Below, in pieces: positions 1-8,806 of a stretch of DNA of 64,000 bases (positions within the stretch are counted from its first letter, which is position 1; each line of letters begins with the position of its first letter). The translations under genes were made by a program, and so were the position numbers. Source of the stretch: Bacteroidia bacterium (GTDB lineage Bacteria; Bacteroidota; Bacteroidia; NS11-12g; UBA9320); assembly GCA_028339355.1 (NCBI GenBank), contig JAOLBX010000003.1, positions 62,001 to 126,000 on the forward strand. The letters run 5' to 3'. The notes under the pieces are model-generated. The model ran no database searches, had not been told where the DNA came from, and was given only the letters and a program-made list of their open reading frames with translations.

Positions 1-1
1 A

Positions 2-1144
2 ATCATTAGTATTTTACAAGGGAAAAACAAAACAACATCCTATTCCCTGTTAGCAAGAGATAGCTTTCTTATAACTATGTTATTGGCAATAATTGGAAGC
101 ATCTGTATTTATTTCATTATAGATTTCTTCTATCTTTTTCAGCAAACAGATGAGGTAACTCTGCTATCAAAACCGTACCTCAAACTACTTATGTGGTCAT
201 TGAGCCCTATGCTAGTATTCTTTTTTGCTAAAAATGTTACGGACGGTTTTAGCTATACACTTGGCGGAATGACTATTACCTTAACAGCTCTTGGTATCAA
301 CGTATTTTTGAATTGGGTTCTGATATTTGGTCATTTCGGATTCGACGCTTATGGTCTAAACGGAGCTGGATACGCCACTATTATTTCACGTATATTTTTA
401 GCAGTAGCCATGGTTCTCACCATGCTCTTCTCCAGCAAGGTTCCAATCGACTTTGGAAGTTTTCTTCGCTCATTCTCGGCTAGTTACCGTATTACCTTTT
501 TCAAACGAATCATTATTCTAGGATTTCCTACAGGGCTCCAATATTTCTTTGAAATTGCGGCCTTTGCCGCTGCAGCTATCATGGCTGGCTGGCTTGGAGC
601 CAAAGAACTAGCTGCTCATAATCTAGCTATAACCTTGGCATCGCTCACCTACATGTTTGCGAGTGGCGTGTCTGCAGGAGCCAGTATTTGTGTAGCCAAG
701 GCACATGGTAATTCAAACAATAGAGATGTAATTGAGTACGGAAAAAAAGGTCACTACATAGGTTTTATTACTATGATTTTGTTCGCATTGATCTTTTTGT
801 TATTTAACAAAAATCTAGCAGCACTCTTTTCAGAAGATCCAGAAGTAATATACATCGGGTCCCAACTTTTAATATTGGCAGCTATTTTTCAATTGGGTGA
901 CGGCATTCAAGCAGTTTCCGTAGGTCTGCTAAGAGGCATATCAGACGTTAACATTCCTGGAATCTTAGTTTTTGTTGCATATTGGATATTTGCTATGCCA
1001 GCAGGTTATTTTCTGGCTAACTATAACATTGGCACACCATACATCCAGGGAGTCAATGGCATCTGGGTAGGTCTCAGTATAGGACTTACTATATCTGCGG
1101 TAGTGCTTACTTACAGATTTTATTACTTACTTCGTACACAATGA
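2..1144 (+). CDS. MATE family efflux transporter, 5' end cut by window edge
   Basis: Inner-membrane exporter of the multidrug and toxic compound extrusion family, which expels organic cations or drugs in exchange for Na+ or H+. The frame is open to the left edge, so the first ATG at 77 is internal and roughly 70-90 N-terminal residues lie outside. About ten hydrophobic segments are visible. The loop motif GLNGAGYATIISR, about 115 residues into the visible part, is typical of the family. Its stop overlaps the next ATG (ATGA), which suggests co-transcription. The family is firm, but the substrate cannot be told from sequence. Confidence 0.9.
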   Translation: MISILQGKNKTTSYSLLARDSFLITMLLAIIGSICIYFIIDFFYLFQQTDEVTLLSKPYLKLLMWSLSPMLVFFFAKNVTDGFSYTLGGMTITLTALGINVFLNWVLIFGHFGFDAYGLNGAGYATIISRIFLAVAMVLTMLFSSKVPIDFGSFLRSFSASYRITFFKRIIILGFPTGLQYFFEIAAFAAAAIMAGWLGAKELAAHNLAITLASLTYMFASGVSAGASICVAKAHGNSNNRDVIEYGKKGHYIGFITMILFALIFLLFNKNLAALFSEDPEVIYIGSQLLILAAIFQLGDGIQAVSVGLLRGISDVNIPGILVFVAYWIFAMPAGYFLANYNIGTPYIQGVNGIWVGLSIGLTISAVVLTYRFYYLLRTQ

Positions 1145-1872
1145 GAATAATATTATCGCTTGCAATTGGTTTTATATTTCAAATTGGATTTAGCCAAGTT
1201 TCCATCGGTCTGATTGGGGAGCCTACACTCAACTTAGTACGTATAGGAGACACTCCAAGGAAGGCGAGTGATTCACTAAGTGGTTTATTAACGAATGATA
1301 AGACATTGAGCCTTGGCTTAGAAGTAAGAAAGCAAATAGATAGATACCAATCTATCACGTTTATTCCTGGTTATTACCAAAGCAACATGCTTTTAGTTAA
1401 AGAAAAATTAAATTTTCTAGATATCATACACCCAGAATTGCCTGAAATTAGAGATTTGGCTCAAGCAGCAGAAAAAATAGCCTATCTCCATTATCGCCAA
1501 AAGTACATCGGAACACAGATTATATACGCAAAAAAGCTAAAAGCCCGACCGTCAAACACAAAACTCAGTTTTGAAGTAGGAGGAGGAATAGGTGCATACT
1601 ATCTATTCTCTGATGATATAAAGATTAGGACTGAAGGCTTTGCTGTAAATGGGGAGTATATTCATATTATCTCAGATAATACAGGAATCGAAACTCATAA
1701 TGTTTTAGTAAATGTTTTGCTTTTGGGAGATTTAAACTATTCAATTTCTCCTAGGCTAAAAGTTATAGCAGGAGCAAAATTTGCGATGCCATTGACTGCT
1801 ACGAGCACTTCAACACCAAGAATATCTATAATAACGCCTGCACTTAGATTTGGGCTTAGACGCGACCTATGA
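1141..1872 (+). CDS. Hypothetical secreted protein, probable outer-membrane beta-barrel
   Basis: A 243-residue protein I do not recognise. Residues 1-19 form a signal peptide ending FGFSQ-like (IGFSQ). The rest alternates polar and hydrophobic residues in short strands rich in Gly, Tyr and Leu, as in PorT-like outer-membrane barrels of Bacteroidota. The start overlaps the MATE stop by ATGA, so it is probably translated from the same message. It converges on the PKD gene with a single base between the stops. Localisation is inferred from composition only. Confidence 0.6.
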   Translation: MRIILSLAIGFIFQIGFSQVSIGLIGEPTLNLVRIGDTPRKASDSLSGLLTNDKTLSLGLEVRKQIDRYQSITFIPGYYQSNMLLVKEKLNFLDIIHPELPEIRDLAQAAEKIAYLHYRQKYIGTQIIYAKKLKARPSNTKLSFEVGGGIGAYYLFSDDIKIRTEGFAVNGEYIHIISDNTGIETHNVLVNVLLLGDLNYSISPRLKVIAGAKFAMPLTATSTSTPRISIITPALRFGLRRDL

Positions 1873-1873
1873 T

Positions 1874-4051
1874 CTAGTCTATAAGGTAAAATTCACCTTT
1901 GGCGACACGAGGCCTACCATATCCATCCTCCGGAAGAAGATAATGTATTATGAAGAAATAATGGCCAATTTGAGCCTTTTCATCTTGATAGAATCCATCC
2001 CAACCGAATTGTTCTTTACCATCAAGATTGCTATATAATTTTTCACCCCAACGACTAAACACATGCATAGACTTTATTTCGACATTCCCAGATGGTTGAA
2101 AAACATCATTGAGTCCGTCTCCATTTGGCGAAAAAGCATTTGGGATAAATATGTCACAGACATAAGGAAGAAACTCTAAGGAGACGTCATCCGTGGCTGA
2201 TCCACATTTATTAATAACTGTCACGCTATAATCACCCGAAGAGGTAATATCACGCTGACCACCACCTGCATAACCATCATTCCAAAGATACGTAGCTTCT
2301 GCAGCTTGTATATTTATAGAACGCTTTCCATCTCCACATAAAAGTGAATCTCGACCTAAATCTACATTTGGTGAGTTTATCAAAGTAACCGTTAATTCAT
2401 CTCTAAAACTACACCCATCAATAGTTTTCTCAGCCCATAATTGTCCCGAAGAACTAGTAGTTGTAAAAGAATCTTTACTCCCAGTGCTCCATAAAATAGC
2501 ACTCCCCCCTTTTGTCACAAACTTAGTCAGAGAAGAACCTGCACATATAGATGTATCCGGTCCTAACTCAAATCTAGGCACTGGATTTACTCTAGTGCTA
2601 ACTTCAGTCGTATCCAAGCATCCGTCTACATCGAGAGTATATTTAATGATGTTTAATCCCAATGTTAATGGTGTAAACTCAGGATCATCTGCATCTATTG
2701 TATTCGGTATCCAATCTCCGCCTTCTATCGATACAGATAGTTTCACCGCATCGTCTCCTTCGCAATAAACTGGATCTAATCCTATAATCTGATTATCGGG
2801 CTGAGGAACTACTTCTACAGAATCCGTATATGTAGCAAAGCAAGAATTTTGATCGGTAGCATCAAGTCTAAACTGATATACTCTAGAAGCTCCATAGCTA
2901 TGTTTAGTAGTGCTACCTGAGCCAGTCGAACCATCACCAAAATCCCAGTTGTGTACAACCCCAGAATTAGACGTATTGTGCTCAAATGAAAAGACATTAT
3001 TGTTCAAACAGATTAATGTATCATATGCCAATAAAGAAGAATCAATGGGTGATGAGAATACCTCTACATTAAATTCAAAAGAATCAGAACAAAATTCAAT
3101 ATTATTATTTGTGGTTATCAGAACCAATTTCACTGGATATACACCAGGTGAGCTATAGCTGTGATTACCGTCAATCACATTTTTATCTACATTTCCGTCC
3201 CCATAATACCAGAAGAAATCAGTAGCATCAACTATCTGTGTACCAGACACACCAATTAATGGTTTGAATGGCACTACGCTTTTAAAGTAGAAATAATTAC
3301 TACTACCATCGGGTTTATAAAAACACTGTTGCTGGGTATAACCTGCGGCTACCGAATCTGACAATAGTGAAAAGGCTACATCTGGCTTTGGAGCTATAGT
3401 ATCCTCCCTGATCATGGTATCCTTACAACCTTGAGAGGAGACTACAAGTGTGACTTGATAAATTTTGTATGTAGCATATGAATGACTGGTATTTACAGTA
3501 CTTGCAGTATTGCCATCCCCAAAATTCCAGCTGTGAGCTAGGGTGCTGCTTGCATCTTGAGAAGATGAAGAAGTAAAAACTGAATTATTGCCATTTTCAC
3601 ATTGATATGAATCGTCTATGCTAAAATCTGCTGTTATGTTCTTAGTATTAATAGAAGCCTCAGCGTAAGTGCTAGAGTAACTAAAAACAAGGCCTCCTCC
3701 ATTATATTCGAACACTGAAAAGTAGTAGGTTGTATTTTTTTCTAAATTACTTACCGTAACAGAATTCCCAAACCCATTAAAGACAACAAACTCATTACTC
3801 GAAAAGCTGTATCCTGCTCCAAAGGTTGGACTAGCCAAATAGTAATTATTATTAGCTGGTAGAGAAGTTACTGCAGCACCTTTAGATGCTATAACAATCC
3901 GTGCATCACCATTTCCGTTAGTCCAAGAAACTAATGACTGAGAACAATAAGTATTTCCAAAAATAACATTAGACGCAGCCACAGAAGGTGCCTGACCAGA
4001 TGCCGACATTGCTAAAACATAAGCAAGAAATATGGAGATTAATATTCTCAT
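1874..4051 (-). CDS. PKD-repeat surface protein with gliding-motility/T9SS type B C-terminal domain
   Basis: A 725-residue secreted protein, probably cell-surface or adhesive. Residues 1-19 are a signal peptide. A fibronectin-like region follows to about residue 135. Then come PKD-type domains marked by FGDG or YGDG cores (WNFGDGNTAS, FWYYGDGNVD, WDFGDGSTGS) and Ig-like segments. The last ~90 residues form a CHU_C/gliding-motility C-terminal domain: IPNAFSPNGDGLNDVF, then FSRWGEKLY, then a GWDG turn. In Bacteroidota this domain directs export and surface retention by T9SS (type B). The ligand is unknown. A -7 element lies 11 bases before the ATG. Confidence 0.85.
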   Translation of the reverse strand: MRILISIFLAYVLAMSASGQAPSVAASNVIFGNTYCSQSLVSWTNGNGDARIVIASKGAAVTSLPANNNYYLASPTFGAGYSFSSNEFVVFNGFGNSVTVSNLEKNTTYYFSVFEYNGGGLVFSYSSTYAEASINTKNITADFSIDDSYQCENGNNSVFTSSSSQDASSTLAHSWNFGDGNTASTVNTSHSYATYKIYQVTLVVSSQGCKDTMIREDTIAPKPDVAFSLLSDSVAAGYTQQQCFYKPDGSSNYFYFKSVVPFKPLIGVSGTQIVDATDFFWYYGDGNVDKNVIDGNHSYSSPGVYPVKLVLITTNNNIEFCSDSFEFNVEVFSSPIDSSLLAYDTLICLNNNVFSFEHNTSNSGVVHNWDFGDGSTGSGSTTKHSYGASRVYQFRLDATDQNSCFATYTDSVEVVPQPDNQIIGLDPVYCEGDDAVKLSVSIEGGDWIPNTIDADDPEFTPLTLGLNIIKYTLDVDGCLDTTEVSTRVNPVPRFELGPDTSICAGSSLTKFVTKGGSAILWSTGSKDSFTTTSSSGQLWAEKTIDGCSFRDELTVTLINSPNVDLGRDSLLCGDGKRSINIQAAEATYLWNDGYAGGGQRDITSSGDYSVTVINKCGSATDDVSLEFLPYVCDIFIPNAFSPNGDGLNDVFQPSGNVEIKSMHVFSRWGEKLYSNLDGKEQFGWDGFYQDEKAQIGHYFFIIHYLLPEDGYGRPRVAKGEFYLID

Positions 4052-4062
4052 TTCGTATTTGG

Positions 4063-4070
4063 CAAAGATA
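4063..4070 (-). promoter_or_regulatory. -7 promoter element TATCTTTG for the PKD protein gene
   Basis: On the minus strand the octamer reads TATCTTTG, matching the Bacteroidota sigma-A -7 consensus TAnnTTTG. It ends 11 bases before the ATG at 4051. No clear -33 TTG is seen at 17-23 bases. Confidence 0.5.
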
Positions 4071-4261
4071 ATTCAATCTAGTGCAAAAAGCCTGCTGTAA
4101 AACGATATATCTGTCATAAATTTTTTAAATTAAAAAGCTGACTGTAACAATTTAATCCTAAATTCACACCGTTACTTAATTAGGCTACTACTGAAATTAA
4201 ACACATTTACTGCTCAACCGTTCTTACCAGTAATCAACTGGTATAGTTAATAGTTAGGTTA

Positions 4262-4291
4262 TAAAAGAGGGCATAATTATGTCCTCTTTTA
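4262..4291 (-). terminator. Hairpin terminator after the methyltransferase gene
   Basis: A near-perfect stem: TAAAAGAGG pairs with CCTCTTTTA, with an inner CATAATTATG palindrome. It lies 22 bases beyond the methyltransferase stop on the minus strand and ends in a short T-rich run. The arms are A/T-flanked on both sides, so it could work in both directions. Confidence 0.65.
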
Positions 4292-4312
4292 CTTTTTAAA
4301 TAAATTGTATAA

Positions 4313-5170
4313 TTATATTCTCGCAACAATGCCTAAAGGCAGAATTTGTTCCGTCCTTGACTTCAAGCAAAGTTCAGAAATATGAACTTCTCTATTCGGA
4401 AAATAATCTGTCATTAGATTTTGGATGATATATGGAGAAAGACCCAACGAATAAACATTGAGCACTAAAAAGCCTTTCTCATCTAACAGCTGAGATACTT
4501 GTTGCAAAAGCATTCCTAGTTTTTCTTCTAGCTTCCATCGCTCACCTTTAGTACCTATGCCATATGCTGGCGGATCTAAGATAATTCCTTGATATTTTCT
4601 TCCACGTTTCACCTCTCTACCCACAAATTTCAGGGCATCTTCTACCACCCATCGGATATCTTTAAGCTTACTTTGTTCTTGGTTTTCACTGGCCCATTTC
4701 ACCACTTGCTTTATAGAATCTACATGCACTACATCTACCCCAGCCGCCTTTGCAGCAAGAGATGCCCCTCCAGTATAAGCAAATAGGTTAAGAACACTGC
4801 CGCTGGACCCAAAACTCTTGCTTCTCTTATAGATATAGTCCCAATTAGCTGCCTGCTCAGGAAATATCCCTATGTGTTTGAACTGAGTAAAATTAAGTTT
4901 CATTTTAATCGTTTTTTCAAAAAGTCCATATTTAATAAACCACGATTTACCATTTCCTTTAAGTCTCCATTCTCCTTTGTGACTACCCTGCTGAGCAAAT
5001 GAGCCTGTAGCCATCCCATCCCATTCTTGTCTACTCAGTCTTGGACTCCATATTGCTTGAGGCTCTGGCCTCGCCAATACATGATGACCATACTTTTCTA
5101 GTTTCATTCCATCACCAGAATCTATGAGTTCATACTCATTCCAATGCAAAGGAAAAATTGCTTCTATCAT
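4313..5170 (-). CDS. Class I SAM-dependent methyltransferase, RlmI/RlmK-like
   Basis: A 285-residue S-adenosylmethionine methyltransferase, probably acting on RNA in the cytoplasm (target inferred). Motif I is LNLFAYTGGASL near residue 130, and the catalytic-loop motif is DPPAYG near residue 200. This is the arrangement of the RlmI/RlmK large-subunit rRNA cytosine/guanine methyltransferases. It lacks the N-terminal PUA domain and the catalytic Cys pattern of true RlmI, so the exact base is open. The start overlaps the upstream exonuclease stop by 4 bases (ATGA), so the two are translationally coupled. Confidence 0.8.
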   Translation of the reverse strand: MIEAIFPLHWNEYELIDSGDGMKLEKYGHHVLARPEPQAIWSPRLSRQEWDGMATGSFAQQGSHKGEWRLKGNGKSWFIKYGLFEKTIKMKLNFTQFKHIGIFPEQAANWDYIYKRSKSFGSSGSVLNLFAYTGGASLAAKAAGVDVVHVDSIKQVVKWASENQEQSKLKDIRWVVEDALKFVGREVKRGRKYQGIILDPPAYGIGTKGERWKLEEKLGMLLQQVSQLLDEKGFLVLNVYSLGLSPYIIQNLMTDYFPNREVHISELCLKSRTEQILPLGIVARI

Positions 5171-5865
5171 ACTTTTATTATCTCCTTATCGGTGAGACTC
5201 CCCTTATTATTCATTCTTAGGAATACACTTGCCAATGTTACCACATCAACTTGACAGTAATTCTTTATTCGTTCCAAATTTTGATCTTGATAGTAAATAT
5301 CATAAATCATACTACCGTCGATATCATCTTTAGGAGAAGATATATTAAACAAAGTAGCTAATAAATCTAGTGAAGTATAGCTTTTAAAATCGCCAAATTT
5401 CCATAACTGCATCGTATCTAAATGCTTGACATCCCAAGGCTTCTTACCAGCCAAATCAAGAATGTCAGGCATATCAATTTGATTGACTAATATGCGTCGA
5501 CATAAGTACGGGAAATCAAACTCTTTCCCGTTATGTGCACAGAGAAAATGAGTTTTAGAATAATAATTCTGAATCAATAAATCACAAAATCCAGTAAGAA
5601 GTTCTGCTTCATCGTTCCCATAAAAACTCTTTACTCGAAACTCTCTGTTATCATTTGATTCGGTCAGAAAACCAACAGAAATACAGATAATTTTACCAAA
5701 CTCTGCATAAATACCTGCACGGGGATATAACTCCTCAGGCGTTTCATCATTTTTGGTCAAACGTTTCGCTTTGTGCGTCCAGAGTTTCTTCCATCTATCA
5801 TCTAAATGCTCAAAACTTGGAGCTTCTGGAACCGTTTCTATGTCTAAAAAAAGAATATTTTCCAT
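5167..5865 (-). CDS. PolB-like 3'-5' exonuclease (RNase H fold)
   Basis: A 232-residue DEDD-type exonuclease related to the proofreading domain of DNA polymerase B. Visible motifs are ExoI LDIET at residues 6-10, ExoII CAHNGKEFDFPYL near the middle, and ExoIII NYCQVDVVTLA near the end, with Tyr and Asp in the DEDDy arrangement. I start it at 5865 (MENILFLDIET). The frame is open upstream to 5970, but that part is the opposite-phase reading of the Gly-rich tail of the preceding TPM gene. It lies 4 bases after that gene and overlaps the methyltransferase by 4 bases. Confidence 0.85.
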   Translation of the reverse strand: MENILFLDIETVPEAPSFEHLDDRWKKLWTHKAKRLTKNDETPEELYPRAGIYAEFGKIICISVGFLTESNDNREFRVKSFYGNDEAELLTGFCDLLIQNYYSKTHFLCAHNGKEFDFPYLCRRILVNQIDMPDILDLAGKKPWDVKHLDTMQLWKFGDFKSYTSLDLLATLFNISSPKDDIDGSMIYDIYYQDQNLERIKNYCQVDVVTLASVFLRMNNKGSLTDKEIIKV

Positions 5866-5869
5866 GTCG

Positions 5870-6622
5870 TTACCAGCTTCCTCCTGATCCTCCGCCACCA
5901 AAACTTCCACCACCGAATCCGCCACCAAAACCACCTCCACCAGAGAAGCCTCCGCCTCCACTGCCGGCACCTATCCAGAAGGGTGGTCTAGATCCGCCTC
6001 TCCTTTTGTACGGTGTATCGTAATTGTAAGTACGTCCATCGTTCCCCCCACTGCTAAAAAGCATTATCAGAATTATAAAGATGATTATTATTACCCAAAC
6101 TGGTATTCCTTTTCTACTTCCCTCTTCATCATCATTCACAAATTCACCCTCCAGATGCTGAATGATAATGTCTGTAGCTTCATGAAAGCCACGTCCATAT
6201 TGTTCATTTCTAAAACGAGGCTTTAGAGTTCCTTCTACTACTCGTTTTGCATAAATGTCTGGGAACGCTCCTTCGGCACCGTAGCCAACCTGTATATACA
6301 TCTTTCTGTCACGGATGGAAGCATAGATTAGAATACCATTATCCTTTCCTTGCTTTCCTATACCCCACCCTTCTGCAAGTCTGTGGGTGTAATCAAATAT
6401 GTCATCTCCTTCTAGAGAAGGCTCTGTGACTATTGCTATTTCTGTAGACGTAGAATCATAATAGTCTCTGAGCTTTTTCATTAGGAAAAGCTCTTGATCT
6501 GCATCTAATACATTTCCCCAGTCATTTACCCACCTATTCTCTGTAGGAGCCGGCGGAATATTTTTAGCAAAGCTAAAAACAGCATTGATGAGTATTATAG
6601 ATAAAGCTAAAAATCTACCCAT
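5870..6622 (-). CDS. TPM-domain membrane protein with Gly-rich tail
   Basis: A 250-residue protein with a signal peptide (residues 1-19), a TPM (TLP18.3/Psb32/MOLO-1) domain to about residue 150 and a transmembrane helix near 172-192. The last ~40 residues are a Gly/Ser/Phe-rich low-complexity tail. TPM proteins of this layout sit in the cell envelope with the domain in the periplasm. Some plant and bacterial relatives have phosphatase activity, but the bacterial role is unsettled. It overlaps the second TPM gene by 8 bases and belongs to the lemA-TPM-TPM cluster. Confidence 0.85.
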   Translation of the reverse strand: MGRFLALSIILINAVFSFAKNIPPAPTENRWVNDWGNVLDADQELFLMKKLRDYYDSTSTEIAIVTEPSLEGDDIFDYTHRLAEGWGIGKQGKDNGILIYASIRDRKMYIQVGYGAEGAFPDIYAKRVVEGTLKPRFRNEQYGRGFHEATDIIIQHLEGEFVNDDEEGSRKGIPVWVIIIIFIILIMLFSSGGNDGRTYNYDTPYKRRGGSRPPFWIGAGSGGGGFSGGGGFGGGFGGGSFGGGGSGGSW

Positions 6623-7058
6623 AGCTTATTTCGTTAGGAAGTTCATTGATATCATCGCCTCCTTGATGAGGAAAATACTTTTTAAGTTGTATACCTACCT
6701 CTGCTATACCTGCTTCAATCCCTTCTAAAATCTTTCCTTTAGCAAAATAGGATTTCATAACCTCTTTTGTGCTTTCCCAAAAATCTGCGGGTACTACTCT
6801 ACTAATACCTACATCTCCAACTATGGCAAACTTATGTTCTTTCATAGCAACGTATATTAACACACCATTGCTCTGTTCGGTCTTCTCCAAGCCAAGATGA
6901 TTAAACAAGTTATTGGCCTTAAACGCAGGATCTGTTTTGCACCACTTGTCTATTCGCACACAAATTTCTCCAGAGGTTTCTAGCTCTGCAGCCGCAATGG
7001 CTTGCAGTACATTATTTTCTTCTTCAGGAGTTAAGGGCTCCCAACCAAAACCGAACAT
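6615..7058 (-). CDS. TPM-domain protein (short, soluble)
   Basis: A 147-residue TPM domain with no signal peptide or membrane helix: EITPEEE-like start, SGEICVRI core, NGVLIYVAMKEHKFAIVGD strand. It lies 9 bases after the lemA-family gene and overlaps the next TPM gene by 8 bases. One exported and one cytoplasmic TPM protein next to LemA is a common Bacteroidota arrangement. The function of the set is not established. Confidence 0.85.
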   Translation of the reverse strand: MFGFGWEPLTPEEENNVLQAIAAAELETSGEICVRIDKWCKTDPAFKANNLFNHLGLEKTEQSNGVLIYVAMKEHKFAIVGDVGISRVVPADFWESTKEVMKSYFAKGKILEGIEAGIAEVGIQLKKYFPHQGGDDINELPNEISYG

Positions 7059-7067
7059 TAAGTTATC

Positions 7068-7646
7068 TTAAAATTCTACTGTCGGAGCATCTTCAGAACC
7101 CGCATCTGCTTCGAAGTAAGGTTTTTTATCAAAGTCGAACCATCCTGCGTAAATCACACGTGGGAACTGTCTGATGTACGTGTTATAATTTTTTGCAGCA
7201 CTGTTGTACTTATTTCTCTCTACGTTTATTCTATTCTCAGTACCCTCCAATTGAGCTTGAAGTTCTAAGAAATTTTGATTTGCCTTCAAATCTGGATAAC
7301 GCTCTACCGTCACTAACAAACGAGATAATGCTCCAGACAACTGACCTTGAACTTGTTGAAATTGTTTTAATTTTTCAGGAGTTAGATTACTAGGATCAAT
7401 GATAGTCTGAGTCGCTTTCGCTCTTGCTTCTATCACTTTAGTCAAGGTTTCTTGTTCAAAATCCGCATAACCATTTACAGTATTAACTAGATTTGGAATA
7501 AGATCAGCTCTTCGTTGGTATGCAGATTGAACATTTGCCCAAGCTTGATCCACACCTTCTTGTTGACTCACCATTTCATTGTACCCGCACGACGAAAGAA
7601 GTAGTGTAAGTGATAACAATGGAAATAATTTGATGATACTTTTCAT
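7068..7646 (-). CDS. LemA family lipoprotein
   Basis: A 192-residue LemA-family protein. The N terminus ends in the lipobox LLSSC (Cys20), so it is predicted to be lipid-anchored rather than membrane-spanning. Family motifs follow: DQAWANVQSAYQRRADLIPN and GYADFEQETLTKVIEARA, then helical segments and the IRQFPRVIYAGWFDF end motif. LemA proteins form helical bundles in the envelope and their role is poorly understood. It is the first gene of the lemA-TPM-TPM cluster. A -7 element TACTTTTG lies 24 bases upstream on the minus strand (7671-7678). Confidence 0.92.
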   Translation of the reverse strand: MKSIIKLFPLLSLTLLLSSCGYNEMVSQQEGVDQAWANVQSAYQRRADLIPNLVNTVNGYADFEQETLTKVIEARAKATQTIIDPSNLTPEKLKQFQQVQGQLSGALSRLLVTVERYPDLKANQNFLELQAQLEGTENRINVERNKYNSAAKNYNTYIRQFPRVIYAGWFDFDKKPYFEADAGSEDAPTVEF

Positions 7647-7670
7647 TTTTATTGATTTTTTTGATTTCTA

Positions 7671-7678
7671 CAAAAGTA
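7671..7678 (-). promoter_or_regulatory. -7 promoter element TACTTTTG for lemA-TPM-TPM
   Basis: The minus-strand octamer TACTTTTG matches TAnnTTTG and lies 24 bases before the LemA ATG. It faces away from the promoter of the divergent membrane-protein gene. Confidence 0.5.
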
Positions 7679-7733
7679 GAGATTGACAGCAAAAAAATAA
7701 CATACAATCTATCTGCTACCACATTTTATGGTT

Positions 7734-7741
7734 TAGATTTG
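7734..7741 (+). promoter_or_regulatory. -7 promoter element TAGATTTG ahead of the membrane protein at 7748
   Basis: TAGATTTG ends 6 bases before the ATG at 7748. It supports that ATG over the upstream in-frame ATG at 7652, which would lie before the promoter. The message would be leaderless or nearly so. Confidence 0.5.
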
Positions 7742-7747
7742 TCCAAA

Positions 7748-8806
7748 ATGAAGGGAAAGCACCTCGATTATCTCAATATTGGCCTAATGATAACAGCTTT
7801 TATCTTGGCCGTAAAGTTGCCTTTTCATGTATTCCTACTATCATACGCTGTACTTGGACCACTGCATTATCTTACAGAGATTGGCTGGTTGGACCAACGC
7901 AATTATTTCAGCACCAATAAGAAGGACATCTGGATATTAGTAGGGCTCTGTGCTCTTATGACCTTCGGATTTATGTACCACCAATTTGGAAATTTTGAGT
8001 TCACAAAAGGATGGAGTGAATCCATAAACAACTCCCGTTTCAAAACCACTTCCGACTTCTTATTGGAATATGAACGGAGTTTTATTTTTCTTGCGTTTTA
8101 CTCCGCAGTAATGATGACTTTCATTAAAAAGAAAGCATTGAGATATGGTCTTATGGTTGTCGGAATTTTCATTGCTTATTTCCTCAATGGGCTGAGTGCC
8201 TTTACTATGATAATAGGAATAATGCTCCCTACGGTTATACACGTATATATATTCACTGGGGCATTCATACTTTATGGTGCTTTAAAGAGTAAAAGTCTTT
8301 CTGGATATGCTTCGCTAATGGTGTTTTTGGCAATATTATTTCTAATAGTGTATCAAAGGCCCAAAGCATCTGATTATGAAATCAGCGGCTACTGGCTAGA
8401 CTCTATGATGGAGAGCAAGTTTGTAGACCTGAGTGCAGCCATTGCTACCTTTATGGGCTGGGTAAAGCCCGGTAAATATTTTATAAAAACTGCAAATGGA
8501 GCGATGCTCTCTACTGTTGCACTAAAAATGCAAATTTTCATCGCCTTTGCCTACACTTATCATTACTTGAATTGGTTCAGTAAAACGAAGGTCATTAACT
8601 GGCATAAAATGTCAAAACCTCGACTGGTTTCAGCCATATTGATATGGGCCGCATCCATAGCCTTATATGTATATGACTATAAGCTTGGACTTGCAGCACT
8701 TTTCTTTTTGAGTGTTCTGCATGTATTTTTAGAATTCCCATTAAACCATCTCACTTTTGTGGGAATATACAATGAAATAAAAGCCAGATTATTACCATCA
8801 AAATGA
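7748..8806 (+). CDS. Polytopic membrane protein of unknown function
   Basis: A 352-residue protein with about ten hydrophobic segments that I cannot assign to a family. His-bearing membrane motifs stand out: GPLHYLTEIGWL near residue 50 and LHVFLEFPLNHL near residue 330. They recall metal-binding His boxes of membrane oxygenases, but I see no full set. I start at 7748 because the frame before it (from 7652) crosses the promoter region. Its stop overlaps the lamin-tail gene start by ATGA, so the two are probably co-expressed. Confidence 0.7.
   Translation: MKGKHLDYLNIGLMITAFILAVKLPFHVFLLSYAVLGPLHYLTEIGWLDQRNYFSTNKKDIWILVGLCALMTFGFMYHQFGNFEFTKGWSESINNSRFKTTSDFLLEYERSFIFLAFYSAVMMTFIKKKALRYGLMVVGIFIAYFLNGLSAFTMIIGIMLPTVIHVYIFTGAFILYGALKSKSLSGYASLMVFLAILFLIVYQRPKASDYEISGYWLDSMMESKFVDLSAAIATFMGWVKPGKYFIKTANGAMLSTVALKMQIFIAFAYTYHYLNWFSKTKVINWHKMSKPRLVSAILIWAASIALYVYDYKLGLAALFFLSVLHVFLEFPLNHLTFVGIYNEIKARLLPSK

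Noticed and set aside
5817-6023. Proline-rich plus-strand open frame
   Set aside because: It is the antisense reading of the Gly-rich tail of the TPM gene. The proline runs are the complement of Gly codons.
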